Origin: Paramacrobiotus metropolitanus
Taxonomy: Eukaryota; Tardigrada; Eutardigrada; Parachela; Macrobiotidae
Length of the DNA stretch: 64,000 nt
Direction of reading: 5' to 3'
Assembly (NCBI RefSeq): GCF_019649055.1
Contig: NW_026570243.1
Location: 806,001-870,000 of the forward strand
In this document: piece by piece, positions 26,321 to 41,300 of the stretch
Position numbering within the stretch: the first letter of the stretch is position 1
Layout: each line of letters begins with the position of its first letter
Notes under the pieces: model-generated
What the model saw: the letters and a program-made list of their open reading frames with translations, nothing else
The model's database searches: none
Told to the model about the DNA's origin: nothing
Translations under genes and position numbers: made by a program

Positions 26321-29300
26321 ATGTTGTTGTGTGGACGGGTGGTGTGGCTGTTGTGCGGTGTTGGTGTGTTGATGTTGGCCGCCGACAATGTGGGACACAA
26401 GCAGAATGTCACTATCGGACTGATTGTCCCCAATAATGACCGCTACGCCGCGTCCCTGCACCGCATTCTGCCCGTGGTGCGTCTGGCCATTGACAGGGTG
26501 CACGCGGTGCTCATGCCCAATTATTCCTTCAATGTCACGGTGCGGGAGGATTTTTTGCTACTTTTTCCTATTGATCGCGTCACTGTTGTTTTACGGTGTT
26601 TTCTTTATTTTTTAGTGGACGGATTTGAGTGATTGCTCGGCTACGTACGGTAAGCAAAAAATCAAACACCGTGAGAAAATAAATACAATGTGCTTTCTTT
26701 GAAAATTGAATAACGATTTGCAGGCCCGTTGAGCGCCGTCGATATGCGCGATAAAGTTCAGGTAAAGGCATTTGCAGTGATTATTATCGTTGTTGGCTCA
26801 TTTGGGTGTTTGTTAGTGGCAACTTGTTGTTGATTAGAGATAACGGATAAATAATGGTATTAATTTCACAAACAATCATTTTTATAAATTTTACAAATAT
26901 TATTTGGCACATTTCACAAATAGTTTAATGGGAATATTTATTTGTATACATTGGATGCTGTACATCAATTTTAAGCGATTATGGGTTCGCTAGTTGGAAA
27001 AAGGTTAATTTTATAAAACATTAAATAATTATAAAATTTTTTTTACGGTGTGCAAGGTTTTCGCAGTTATTGGTCTTTTGAATTTAACGCAGTTCGCTCT
27101 TTTTTTATAATTAATTTTATTGGTTTTTGCTCTATTTGCCAGAAATTATCGACGAATTGTTTAGTAGTTTACATTGGAATGAGCAAAAAAATTCCAAGGA
27201 GTCCATTTCAGATTGGTTTAGGTTTTTCATGGAAGATGAACTGTGTTGACATTTTGACTGGGTTGTTGAAATCTCGTAAGATGATAGCGAGGGCAAACAT
27301 ACAGTGAAGTGCCTGTAAAAGAGACAGACTCTCATCGGACAGACTCTCCGGTCGCAGTGTAATTTGTACGATTTATTGTGATCCCCCGGAAAAACTTTTG
27401 ACACCATTGTTTAAGTTGGACTGAATTGCGTGATGTGGGGAAATTAGGCGCACTGGTTACGGTAATTATTCTAATGGCAACTCTCAGTGTTTGCGCTCTC
27501 AGCTGGTTACGAGTACTGCAGCGGAGGGGGTTCTTGCGGGAAGCAACGCAAACCACACAGTATAATAGCACCTCATGATTTTGGCGGTGAATGGCTGATC
27601 AGATGCGGCCAAGGGGAATTATCGATTTGCATTGATTTGCAGTGGAATTCCGTATGGATTTCAACTCAATAACTGATAACTAAATACAGCTGATTGTTAT
27701 TGGCTTTTTCTTCCCGCTTTGCGCCTCGTTTAACAAAGCTTTATGAAATTTCCAGTTTTTGCTAATGGAACAGGTGAATGAAAAATTTGATTGGTTCGGT
27801 GTTTTGCACAATTTTAATTGACTTATTATTGTTAAATCTGGTCAATGAAAATCAGAAAGAATGTAATCGAATAATTTTGAGTGAATGATAGATTTCCGAG
27901 CACATGACATGTGTTTACGAACTGATAGAAAATTTGAAATTGAGAAAGACGGCACCGGACAAGTATCTTCTGAGCGAGAAACACTGTTTGTCTGCTAAGA
28001 ATATGAAATGCGTTTTAAGAAATTTGCATGTTTGAGCTGCGTATTATCGCGCTGTACATACCGGTATCCCATGTTCTTGCACAATTTGACTGTTTATCGC
28101 AATTTTTATATTTTGCGTCTTCATAATATGATTTAAAGTTAATTTCTTGTGTTTCAGGTGTTTTTTGGACCGGTCTGCATCTATGACCTGGCGCCCGTTG
28201 TCCGATTTACCAATGCCAGCTGGGGCATTCCCATTTTGACCTCAAGTGGAAAAAGCTTAGTTTTCGACAACAAGGTATGCACTTTCCTGTTTACTCGATT
28301 TAGGCTAAGCCGATTACTTCCGTTTACTCGATTTTGAAAAAGATGCAGTTAAGTACGTAAATTCATAAGTTCTCCATTTAATGGAGTATAATATTCGTAT
28401 GATTGTGTTTTAATTACTATAACTATTCTGATGATAAATTGATAGATAAGCCCATAAAAATATTTGCGCATGTTAAATTGATTTTGTTGAATTCTTAACC
28501 TTTTCCTACTAAAAAATGAAACTGAATTGTCCAATATTTCTGTGTATGCATATATACTGCGGATTCCTGCAGTGATTATACAGTGATGGATATTGAACTA
28601 TCAAGTTAACGCGTAAGCATTTCTCGCTGAGATTCTTTGGCTAGTCCACTTATCGTGGCGTACTGCTGCAAAGGTGTCCTTGACTGGGCATGTTGGGGGG
28701 TGTAAAACGTCACATTAGATAGATACTCAAGTGGATGATTCCATTATTGACAGTAGGGTGTAATTTAAGAAGCGGGGCGATCGGGCGCAAAGAATTTTGT
28801 TTCTAGAAGCATGTTTATTTTTGCAGACCGAGTATGCGCTTATGACTCGCATGAATGGCTTTTACGGTCAGCTGGGTGACGTAATGACAGAAATCCTGCG
28901 CAAATTCAACTGGAATACAGTCGGACTCTTCTATTCGGATCTCATATCCGAGAAGAATCGTGGACATTCCGAATGTAAGTATCGCGATTGTATTTGGTTT
29001 GTTATCGCTTTCCACTTCCGCCTTTATGGTGGCTGCCGGGCTGGAAAATTATGTTCATATTTTGGCACAGGAAATTTTATTGGCTTTTTTATACGTAGCG
29101 TTGGATAAAAATGATGGTGCGGTCGTTAAATTTGAGTGGTGCAAACTGTGCTTGACTGCCGAGATCGATACTTGCGCTGCCGCTCATGGATTATTGCAAA
29201 AAATTCATTTTCCGGATAATTTCTAATTTAATTTCGGATAGCTTTTAATTTATCTGATTAAAAAGAACAGCAGAAGAACGAGTGTATATAGAAAATAGAA

Positions 29301-32300
29301 GAACAAAATTGTGCCAGTCAGAATTAAGGCTTTCCATGCGATCGGCATAAAATTGCGCGTTTCTTGCAGCCGATTCGGTCGCTTACTTATTTGTTGAGGG
29401 GTGCGTTTAGTCTTTAGAGATACGAGCACAAAAAGAAATTTTTGTAATTGCTACATTTATGCAACTGTTGATATTTACTTTTCACTGGGTTAGCGCAGCT
29501 TTTACTCCCTATTTGTTTGCGATTGGTTTCTTTGCATTGAAGCACAGACCCTTTTTAAAAGGAGAAGTGCGGCGGGGCAATTAATTCAGTTTGCGTTTGT
29601 TGAATGTTGACACAGCGTTATTATGTGGCGTGACAGGTAGCACGCTTGCAAGCCAATATTAGTTTGATTGACGGGAATCACATTAGTATTATTGATTGGG
29701 GGCTGCCTGCCATCCGACAAAAATGTCTTGCAAGTTTTGAGACTTAATAAATGGTCCAGAAAATATCTGTAAAATACACTCGAAAATATACTATATGTCT
29801 GACTCGAACATATCTGTAAAATAACAACTCTCACTGCCTTGTAATTTGTAAATAATTATTTATGTCTTTAATGTTCCTATAATGAATAACCAAATAGTTC
29901 TGTTCGCGTTCAGTAAACTATTTATTGATTTTATTCTATAATGGAACCGAAGTTACTACTTTGTAGTTTTAGTAATACGTATTTCGTATATGCCTTTGCA
30001 TCCTTAAATTTATTGCTAATTTGTGAGCAAAATCTTTGTAGTTTAGTGCAAAATATAAGCAATCAGCGATTTGACCTTGTACAATGTATTTGAATTCTTT
30101 CTACAATAAATGAGCTTAACAGTGATCACTAGTTCGTATTTTCGGTTTGCTTTTTTAACAGACACACGTTTTTATGCTCTGTTACTGAGACAATCTGAGT
30201 AAGTGGACTGCGGTGATCGCGTCAATGTGATGACATGGTGCAGTGATATGGTCTCAATTTGTCATGGGAAAAATTTGTATTCCATTGTATTTGATCACTA
30301 TTTTTGTTTGGTGAAACGATCGTTAACTTTATTTTTACTTTTTTTGCAGGTTACTTTTCCCAGGAGGCTTTTTTCTGGGCTATGAAGAGCAAGAAGATCT
30401 GGAATAAGCCGCCTTTTCAAAAGAGTTTCGATGAATCGGATCCCGACGTGAACTTCCGTCTCATGTTAGAGGATGTGACATTGCATGCACGCAGTAAGTG
30501 AAGCGGCAGTATCGGATTGAGCGGCAGCGCGGTGGCTGGTTTGTTTGTATACAAAAGTGCAGGATGTTTGGAATGTAGCCCGCTTAGAGACGTCACATTG
30601 CGTCTGTTTTTACCAAAAGACAACTGTCGTGACTGGGAAATTCAAACCCAGATGCGCCTGATGGCCCATGTCCCAGAGCAGGTCTCTCTGGTGTACTAAG
30701 TCGCGTTTTCCTTTGTGTTCCAATGGGATTACAAAGATACTCATGCGAATCAATACATATAATTACCCTGGATGGATTCTGTGTCCATAATACTGCAGCG
30801 GATAGGGTTGTTTTATCACGAAATCTTCTGGAAAAAAACTTCTTAGAAAATGGCTTCTCTAAAAATTAATTTCTTAACATTTTATCGTTGAGACTATAAG
30901 TTTATGTTTTTAAGAGTCATTCAAGGTTGTTGAATTTGATCCTAATTCTTCAAGAGGCAGATGGTTATGTTATATGACTTATATAATCTTTTTCATAGAC
31001 ACTTCCATAGATGCGTCGATAATATATTACAGCAATATGATTAGTGTTAATGATATGTCTATTGTCTACCTATTTTTAAACATACAATGAATTTTTATAT
31101 TATTAGCTCATAGTAAGCATCTGTGCTGGAAAAGTTTAAATGATTTTAAATTTTGGAAATTAGTTCCGTCCGTTTTGATGCGAATGTGGATGAACTATTA
31201 GCAAGCGGGGTCTTCCACGGGAATTGATCTTCCCGGTGTTGTTGCGACATGTTATGCATGCATGGTTGCGTCGGTAACGATGATGTGGTGTGGCAGTTGA
31301 TAGAGGTTGATGTTGACGCTTGAGGCATTGATTTAAGTCAGCGATCACTATCAATTAACAGCACACTATGCGGCTGTGGGCTGTGTTCATTAGGCAAAGG
31401 TCGGGATATGCCGTGGAGTCAGGATGTATTTCTCGGGGGAAATCTGTCGGCAAATCCTAATTTGAGGGCGTTGAGCTAGCTCGACGCTCTTTACGCGGCG
31501 CGCGCTCCTTGTCTTAGCCCGATTCGTCTAATGGAGACGTTTCGTTAACGGGCCAGCTGTAACAAGTTATAAATACCCCTTCGAGTTCGCGTAATTTACT
31601 TAGGCGGAAGCTCCGGTGTTAGAGACGGACTGCGATGCCGCCGTGACGGTGTCACTTTTAAGACGGGGTAGGCGCTTGAATACATGCTGGGTGAAAGGGC
31701 TTTAGGCCGGGATTAAGTGCCCCGGCGGGATGGCCGATCTTGATCTCTGTTTGGCAAAGGCCAAGGTTGATGATGATGTTAACACTACGCGGTTCGTGGT
31801 TGCCTAAAATCAACCAGCATGCTCGGGGCTTTTCATCGTTCTGCACTGCAAACTTATATCAGATAATATAAACTTATGATGAGATAATATGAAAACGTTT
31901 GGACTTTGGAGATACTCTGGTTGCGGACTTGCGGTGTGTAGACATATCCCGCAACACTTCATCAGTAGATGATGGAAAACACTGCAGAATGAAAAGCACG
32001 GCGGTGTCCTGATCTATCTGACGTTGCAGTTCATGTCGGTCATTTCGTTAAAAAAATTTTTTAACGGTAATTAGAGATGTATAAATACATATGTTATTAA
32101 ATACCGTAAATTAACTGTGAAATGCTGTGATGGATTGAAGACATTATTTTTGTTGCAGTCATTACCATTTGCGCCTCCGCCAGAACCGTTCGGCGGCTTC
32201 TCCTGACAGCAGAGTCCATGGGCTTATTGGACTCAGGAGAATGGGTAGGAACCTGGAAAGCATCCCCCTTTAACGAGTGCATTTTACTTTTTTCATATTA

Positions 32301-35300
32301 TTTTTAGGTGTTTATTAATATCGAGTTAGCGGCAAGGTTGGTACTGGTTTTATTGGTAGCTTTGGAAATTGTTTATCAGTATCGTTTGATAGCACCACTA
32401 CGGATCAGAAGATCTGGGAGGATCCCATGGACGAGGGCAACAATACCCGAGCCCGGAAAGCCTTCGAGTCCGTGTTGACGGTGCGACCACGGACACCCAC
32501 GACCGAACCATATCTCATGTTTTCCAACGACGTCAAGCGATTAACAAGACAGGAGTTTCCAGATTTCCGTGACCGCGATGCGCTGGTATGTTAATTATTA
32601 ATTTATTATTATTCAACAGTACTAGCCTACTGCAAAAGTACATATTTAAAAATCATGAAAAAACCTTTATTGAGAATATTGAATATCACTCCGCTGTTTT
32701 GCTCATTTTTTCTTAGAAAATAATAGAATATATATATTTTTCACTGGTTCTTATGCAGGTTAATCCCGAAGCCGCATCGTTTTATGAAGCGCTGTTACTG
32801 TATGTGGCGGCTTTGAAAGAAGCGGTCAGCATGGGCTATTCAGCCAAGGATGGGAGAATTATTCACGAACTGATGAAGAATCGCACACTGCCAGGTACGA
32901 AAAACATGTGACCTCTAGACTGCAATTTTTTGCAAATAAGATAGCGGTGTTGCGGCTTCCGATCACGGACGATGATTCGTTCTGCAATAAAAATCCCGTT
33001 TTAATACCGTAAGCTTATTATGGTTCTCTGTCATGTGTGATTTATGGTGCGGTAGTGTTTTCATCCGACATATAATTTGATGGGCTTGTTTAGTGTGGCC
33101 GACATGGTCATGCTTTGTTCGGTGAATGTTGAGGTGAAGTAATTAAAAAGTATCCTACGAAAACAGCGTGACATTATTGTAGCTGAAGGCACTAATTAAA
33201 TTGGCTAGTGACGTCACTCAGTTATGACAGCTATTTTTGCCACATGTCAGATGGGATTAACACTTATTATTGTGGGTAATAAATAGTTGTCAGGCTAGCG
33301 GAGCGCTGTTTCTAGAGCGCAGTCTTTAAGGCTTCTTTTCGCGTGTTACATTATTTAATCGAGATAATAAGTGTCTTAAAATTCAGAAAGTCTTCTCTTT
33401 AAAAATTAAAATTCCAGGACCGTATAAACCTGTCATGCGAAAAGGTTGTGACTGCTGTCGCCTACTTGAACAAGGAACAGATTTTTCTCCCAGTCATTTT
33501 ATTCGAAAAGCAGAAAACTCGAGAAAATCTAGATTTAAAATAAAGGATTGTCGAGATATGTTTGCTAAAAAAGTACTTTGTGCTTTGTACGATGTTATCA
33601 TTATACTGATGCGAAGTGTTCTCTCATGTAGGGATTGTTGGAAATTTCACTGTGGATTCTAACAACGATCGCCATGTGGACTATTCCATTTTGGATATGG
33701 AGCCAACGACAGGACTGCTAAAGGTGTTTGTCCCCGTAAAACCGGTACAGTTATTTGATTTTGATGCAGAATTTGGGGTTACAGGAGGTGGCTACGTATT
33801 GGGGCATGGAGAAGAAATATGCCGAAACCAAGGACGCTAAAATCCACTGGCCCGGTCCGGGAGGGCTGCCGCCTGCGGACACTCCGGAATGCGGTTTTGA
33901 CGGATCCAAATGCCAGCCCGGTACAAGAAATAAATCTACGCAATTTTTGTTTCACTTTGTAATACGGGATTTTTCGTAGTTATCACGACATGGGGAATTG
34001 TGTCGATCGTTCTGTCGGTACGTACGAGTTTTGACCTCATGAAAAAAAATTCGTGTAATGAATTTTCCCATGCTGTATAAACTTGAGTTAACAAAACAAA
34101 ATGGGCGCGAGTAATTTGCTTATTTTTAATCTTCTTCTGGAGAGATATGCAGAGTGCCGACTGGATGAACGAGAACGAAGTGTCTATTTTGCAGGTTGTG
34201 GTTATTGCTTTGCTGCTGGGACCATTTTTGATTTGGCGGTAAGGTTTGTTGTTTAATTTTCAATGGTGTCGTTGTGTCGGTAACGAATAACTGTTCTATT
34301 GTAGCCATTTCAAGAAAGAATCGGATATAGCTATGATGACCTGGCTGATTAAATACGATGAGTTGGACTGGGGGAATAAGGACGAAATGCGCCGCTCGGA
34401 CAGTAAACAAAGCTTATTAAAGGTTTGCAAAAATTGCAGAATTAAACTGGCTGAACTGGAAAAAGCAAAAGTGAACCGGCAAAAAAGTGAAAAGTGAATT
34501 GGCTCAATCTTCAATTGCTCAATCGTGTACCGTGTACATAATTTTATTTGAGAATGCTGTGAAATTTAACGGTTTCGTGTGAGGTTGATCTTTTGGTGTC
34601 TGATGCTTTTCCAACACTAATTTTGAAGAGTGCCAACTGTCTGGTAAACCGCAATCTCACGCAGCTTGAGTTGTGTCTATATTTCCAAAATCATCATTGT
34701 TAACGTCCTCAGCAGTCTGCGTTTTACAAAAAATACAGATAAAATTTTTCCCCGGTTCGGTCCCCTCGCAAGCAGATAGATTTTTATGGAAGAAAAATTT
34801 AAATTTGATGAACGACTTAAGAAGTTACGCATTCTGCCACCGTGGATAGCAAATTCGAAGATAGCAACTGAATTGGAGAAAACAAAATTGTTATTCGTTT
34901 TTGTGCGAATTTTGTGGGTACATACCTAAGTTTCTTTCGGAGTGCTCCGGTAATTAGAGAAGATGGCATGTTGAAAATAATAAATTTAATCCTGAGTTGA
35001 TATTTCTTTGCATGTTTGACATATTACTTTTTTACGCATACAAATTTACAAAATTTGATCTAAAATGAACAAGAAGATGGTGTGAGACAAAATAGCGATG
35101 GGTCGTTGTTGATGTGCTACGAAAAGGACAATAGTATTACGGCCAACTCCTGCGACCCGTCGAAGATTTGCTGTCATTGATGAATGAGCTGGCTACGGTA
35201 TCGAGCCCATTTTACTTTGGGTAATTCCGAAATTGAGTCTTAACTGAATATAATAGATCTGTAAAAGCTTTCTTACTCTGATAGGGCTCGATCGAGGAAG

Positions 35301-38300
35301 TTGGTGAATACCATGAGAAATTTTTGGCTGTTTCAGTGTTGATAACGTCAATAATGCCCCGTGCCTGTGCGCCGTTTCCAGGTGCTTGTGTTTGTGAAAT
35401 GACCTTGTTTGCGCTTGCATTCGGCAGTATTCTCACAGGTTATCGAAGTAATCTTCGTAAAAATAATTACGCTTATCGCGCTTCTCGGAGTTTTGGCAGC
35501 GGTTGATTATCTAGGTGGTAAATGATTGCAGGTGAAGGCCGATGACACCATGTCGGTGGATTCGCTGGCTATGGGAAAGTGTAAACAGATCTTCGCGCCA
35601 ACTGCCACGTACAGGAAGCAGAAGCAGCTGTGTGCCGTAAAAAGACTCAACGAGCAGCATATTCCGCTATCGAGGCCGTTACTGATCGAATTTAAAATGG
35701 TCAGTTTTCTACCAAGTGGTACGTAAATCTTTTTTGTCACTCTCTTTTACAGGTTCAAGGTCTGCAGCATGAACATCTCGCGAGGTTTATTGGAGCCTGT
35801 TTTGATTCGGTCCCGCCATGTCTATTGTTTGAATACTGCCCGAAGGGCAGTCTTGAAGTACGCCTTGCATTACTTTGAAATACGTACTTATAACATTATT
35901 AATTTATTACAAAAACTTCTGTATCGTGTATTTGCATTTATCGGTTATTTTAAACAGTATCATTTCTAATTTTTAAACCATGCACGTATGCTCGTCTATT
36001 TATGTTGTCGGCGTAGTATAAGGGCGTTTGACACCCAGGTGTATTACTGACAAAATTCATTACTGTTGAATTTAAAGAAAATACTTGTAATGGGGAATAA
36101 CCGCAGTGAAAACTCTTAATTATAGATTTTTTTGCATTGTGAAATCAGTATCTTGACCGATAATCGTTAAGAAATGCTGACTTGTCTTTTAATTTCCATT
36201 TGCTGACGAGCTGATTGATTTTGCTTCTAAACAGTTCTTTGTCTTTAGGACATATTGGAGAATGAGGAGATTCAGTTGGACTGGATGTTTCGGTTTGTTT
36301 GAATACCTGCAACCTGATACGTATGTAATATAACCGTGTAACATGTTTCCATCATTTGCAGGTATTCTTTGATGCATGATCTCACCAAGGTCAGTATCGC
36401 TTTTCGTTTATAAAGTGTGCTCGGTATTTTGTTTTATGTTTTTGATGTACTTTTAAACAAAGCCGGTGAATTTTTCTGATGGAAATTTGCTGAGATTTAA
36501 TAATAGTACTCAAAAATTTCAAATTATATAACAATTTATTCGACAAGCATGAGATTGGCAGAATTTTCACTGAAAATCTTTGACATTTGTTTGATGTTGC
36601 ACACTGATCGCTTGTTGCCCAGCCCCTTGACTGCCGTTTGTTCAGAATCAGCAAATTTTGATGTTTGTGGATAGGGCATGAATTACATTCACGGCAGTGA
36701 GCTACGCACCCACGGCAATCTAAAGAGCTCCAACTGTGTGGTGGATAGCCGGTTCGTCTTGAAGATAACCGGTTAGTTGTTGTTTGGCCGCGTTGCCCAA
36801 TCTCCACTGATCACGTTAGCGGCTGGCAGGCAATCTTCCCATGATGGCGCTGGGGGAGCGCTTGGCCCACTTAGCCCTGATTGATGTATCAGCGTAATTG
36901 TGTTGCTCTTGCAGATTATGGGCCGCATTGTATGCGCGAGGCCGAGGAACCAGTGGAGAGTGATGTCGGCTCGCATGCCTATTGGAAAAGTAAGTTAAAA
37001 CTTGACTTCCGCTCTTTTGCTACCGCTGTTCTCCTGTCTGCGATGCTGTGCAAGGATCGCTGGTCGGAAGGAGACAAATAGTCAGCAACAGCATGCCGTT
37101 TTTTTGACAAACACGGTACAAGCAGGGAGGATTTTTTGCAAAATCATCAGAATGCGGTATCCCGTTGTAGCGTTCTCATGTGCAATCTGTAGAGTGGGGG
37201 ATTACGTACACTGTTGATAACTGTAGTGTGTGGGCTCGCTCAAAGAACATTGAAAAAATGCCATTTCCTATTGCATAAATCTCACATCGCATAAAACTCT
37301 GCACAATAAGAGCATAGCCTTGGCTGGATTTCAAAATTACTTTTTGTCGGAACTTTTGGTGTTATTTTTACTGTGGTTTTTTTAAATTGGTACAAACTTG
37401 GGAGATATAATTCCATCAAAGATATTTGCTAGCAGTTAATACAGGATTCTGTTAACCTAAGTACTATATAAATTCTTGATAAAACATGAGGCAATAGCGG
37501 CTGGATTAGACAGGTAGTTAAGCTGTTTGTCGTAATGCACCTGGTTGCAGGAATTACCGAACCAGTACAGGAATTGAAAAATTAAAGAAACTTGAAATCG
37601 ACGAAATGGTCTAAGTTAACTTTTTGACGGTGTTATCCAGAACAAGTACCATGCGACCGGTTACGTTGTTTTTACCTTGTTTTTGCTGTTTTGTAATGCA
37701 TATTTTGTGCAATCATCCATCCAGTGGATGGGTGGACTCCATGTAGACTTTAGAGTATACTCTGTAGAGGGTATCCCTGCTGCCAAGCGGAACCATCTCG
37801 CTCACCACTTTACGTTGTCTGATCGAGATGTATTTTGACAGAGAAACTGTGGACGGCACCGGAACTGTTACGGCAGCGCCGTCCCAACCATTCCGGTACA
37901 CAGAAGGGCGATGTGTACAGTTTCGCCATCATCGCCCAGGAGATCATCTACCGCAATGGACCCTTCTACATCAGCGACACCGATACAACCGCCGGCCGGA
38001 CACCAACCAATGATCCCAAGGGTACGTCGAGAACGCCTGAATTGGGTGCGGTAGTCATTGACTCATTGTTGATAACTTGCTAGTCAGTAAGTAATGTATC
38101 AAACTTCGGCGGGAGGAGCGATCGATACAGGGGCGGGGTGAGAGTGGGGAAAAGCAGTGGAAGAGATGGATGGTGGGAGAAAGTATGGGTTTAGATGGAT
38201 GGAGTTGAACGCGGATAGTGGCAGATGTGTTGCATGGGGCTTTTTTTGTTCACGTTTTGCTGGTAGCGTGAAAGCAGTGTGTGCATTCCCGCATTGGTCA

Positions 38301-41300
38301 TTAATTTTCTGATGTCTGTCGTCTAAGTTAACGCTGTTTTTGGAATTTATGGATACGTTGCCGGAGCATTCAGCACGTAAGTGGTGTTTGAGTTTTCAGC
38401 TTTCGATCGTTTGATGATGAGAGTTTTTGCGAAGAATAAGGATTTTGTTGCATGTTTTCTCGATTGATAATTATCTTACCTGCTCCGTTGCAGAATATAA
38501 AATTTTTGATGTTGGGATTCGGTGTGAAAAGGGTGCGATCGGGTGCCCCAACTTTGCTTGTTCAGGCTAAAATACAATGATTGTAGTGTTGTGGATACGA
38601 TTTTCCATGACTGCGTCTGCAGTGAATATCCGTGAAGCTGATTTTGTTACTCTAGTACGAGGAGAAAGCTAATATCTTCGGTAGCGCGTTCAAATTCCTG
38701 AGACTCTTCGAACACTGTGGCACTGACTGTGCGCATGCACGATTTGACTAAACAGTCAACCGTAGGAGGTTGCCAGTCTCCGTTTAGCTAGAACGGTGTT
38801 GATTGGCGCACCTATCCACGGCGGACGGTCAAGTTAAGAGGATTGACAGCCTTCTTCGGTTGGCTGTTAAAGTCAAATGTGCATGAGCCAAGTGTTCGAA
38901 ATGACTCGGGATTTTGACTGCGCTACCGAAGATATTAGCTTTCTCCTCGTATATTCGCTAGTCTCCTAAGTTGTGTATGTATTGGAAGTAGATTTTTTTA
39001 GTTTGCGATGTGCGTGGTGTAAATATGGCAGTATTCTTCGTGCTTAAGGTAAACCTTTTTTTTATACAGCTCTTTCTGCTATACGTGTGCATACTTTACA
39101 TAGTACACACTGCAGTTAAAATAGTTGATATCTCGTTAGAAAAGGTAAGATATAGCTGCTTTAAAGGGGGAATCCACAAAGTTGGCGGAACATTTTATCG
39201 CTTTTATCAGCCAGTTTTGAAAATCTTGTTCCAAATGTAGTGATTTGTATAGATATCCACAGTTTCAGGTAGCATCGGTCTTTTCGAAACGCTTTAGAAA
39301 AAGTTAAACTAGTTCATATTTGTTAGCAATGTGAAAAGACATATTATATGCGCAGGCCGTGTTTCGGATTTGGATTTATTTTAAGCGTTTTTTTACGGCT
39401 GAAGGGAGTGTGCCGGTTTTATTGTCGGATGGCACGGCTCGGTATATACAGATACAGTGCCCTCCGTGAATGAAGGAGTAGCCGTGTTTGCCCACGAGTG
39501 GCAAACACGCGCGCCCTTATATTCCGTACAGATTTTGTTTATTTTGATGTATGGGAGTATTACAGCCTGGCCAAACATTGACAAATGACACTGGCCTGTC
39601 GGGCGCTGGGGGGATTTGAAATATGAGCTTGGTAATGATTTTTTTCCGGTCTGTAGTGCCTGGTGTGTGTTCCGGTAAAAGGTGCTTGATGCAATTAAAG
39701 CTCATAAATCACCATTTATTCTCCTTCCTCTACACCGGAAATGGCTATCTGCGAGTTGGCTGCATGTATGGTTATTGATTACGTTTGGGTGGCGTGTGAT
39801 TTGTTTAGATTGTTGGTTCTGTATGGAATGGTTTATTTACTGGGATTGTGTGTAGGTGCGAAAGTTAGGATTAGTTTCGTGTACTTCTTATGCGATACAT
39901 ACTGCTTAGTCACTTGTCATTTCGTTTTTTATCCTACTACTATTATTTTTGGCGGTTCTAGGTTTTTCCTGAAACTTTTAATGTAATTATTTTTATGTTT
40001 TTGTTCTTGCGCTTGAATTGAAATGATTTATGGGTTGTATACGGTTTTGTTTTTTATTCTTTTTAATTCAGTTTGCTTTCTTCTGCTGTACCGCAGTAGT
40101 ATCTATACTCGATAAAACGCAGCAGAACCACTCCATGCGCGTTTACTGTTGTGTTACTAGGGTAGTGTTTTGTCAAACATTTTGGCGCCGAATAAAACAG
40201 TTTATTGTGTATATTCCATTTGCATACGCGGATCTTGTTGTTTATGATAAATGTCCAACGCATAATGTACGTTCGTTTCAGAAGTTGCATTAACGTGTAA
40301 GGTATTAGAGTGAATGCCTCTGAATTAATTATTAGCGCATGATAAGAATGCTTCGGCTCTTAATGCAGCCGGAAAACGGATAAAGTTGGCGTTGGGATAA
40401 TGATTACATTATGGTCATGGGCTGTGTATTGCAGAGATAATTGACAAAGTGATTCAAGTTCAGCCGATTCCCTTTCGTCCCACCCTGGAGTCGTTTGCCG
40501 TGGAGGACCAGTCGCTGGTGTCGATGATTGAAAAAGCCTGGTAATTTTGTCCCATTTTTTTGCGCCGACTGGCATTTATTCTGGGGATTATTCAAATCCA
40601 TCGGGGGGATTGACGTGCGCGTTATTATTGTGCTGTAACAGTGTGACTATATGTCTGTATGTGACTGTTGTGGCAGGAGTGAAGATCCCAATGTCAGACC
40701 GGATTTCAATTCACTTAGGACCATCATCCGCCGGCTCAATAGGTTAGTTAACTGTTAGTGGCTGTTTTCGGTAGAAAGTGACAACTGATTATTACGGTTA
40801 GGGGAAAAAACGTTTTTGAACGCTGTCGGGATTATTGGAAAATTTCCGGCTATGCTGTTATTTGCATCTTACTAATATACCGATATAGACATTATACTAG
40901 GGTAGGATGCTGGATTTTATGCTTTAATTTAAATACGCTTATTAATTGTTCCTAAATAATCCAGATATTCGAAAATTAGTCTAACTAATTGGTAATATTT
41001 TACTGGCAAGATGAAGAAGCATTGGAGGGTACGAACTATGAAACGATCGAATTAAGTGCTGCTTTGGTTATGATTTGTAGCGCGTTGTAGAGCGATGGCG
41101 TTTTGTCAAGTCGTCGGTGGTAGGACTGCTTTAGAAAATCGCAGCCAGTAAAATGTTGATCTCGTTGTTGTGAACGCAAATTCGCATACGATCTCTATTT
41201 TTCTACCAAATGGAAGCTTCAGTTTTGCAATTTTAAATAAACACTAGCGGGAACATAATCGGGTTGTGCAGCGGGTTGGATTTTCCTGATGATAATAGCA

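Noticed and set aside
34786-34929. 47-codon ATG frame between receptor-cyclase exons
   Set aside because: Protein-like, but not alignable to any part of the receptor and without matching splice sites.
35324-35506. Possible extra exon of the receptor cyclase in the interval with the phase conflict
   Set aside because: The frame has no resemblance to receptor cyclases and I could not find an acceptor/donor pair that fixes the phase.
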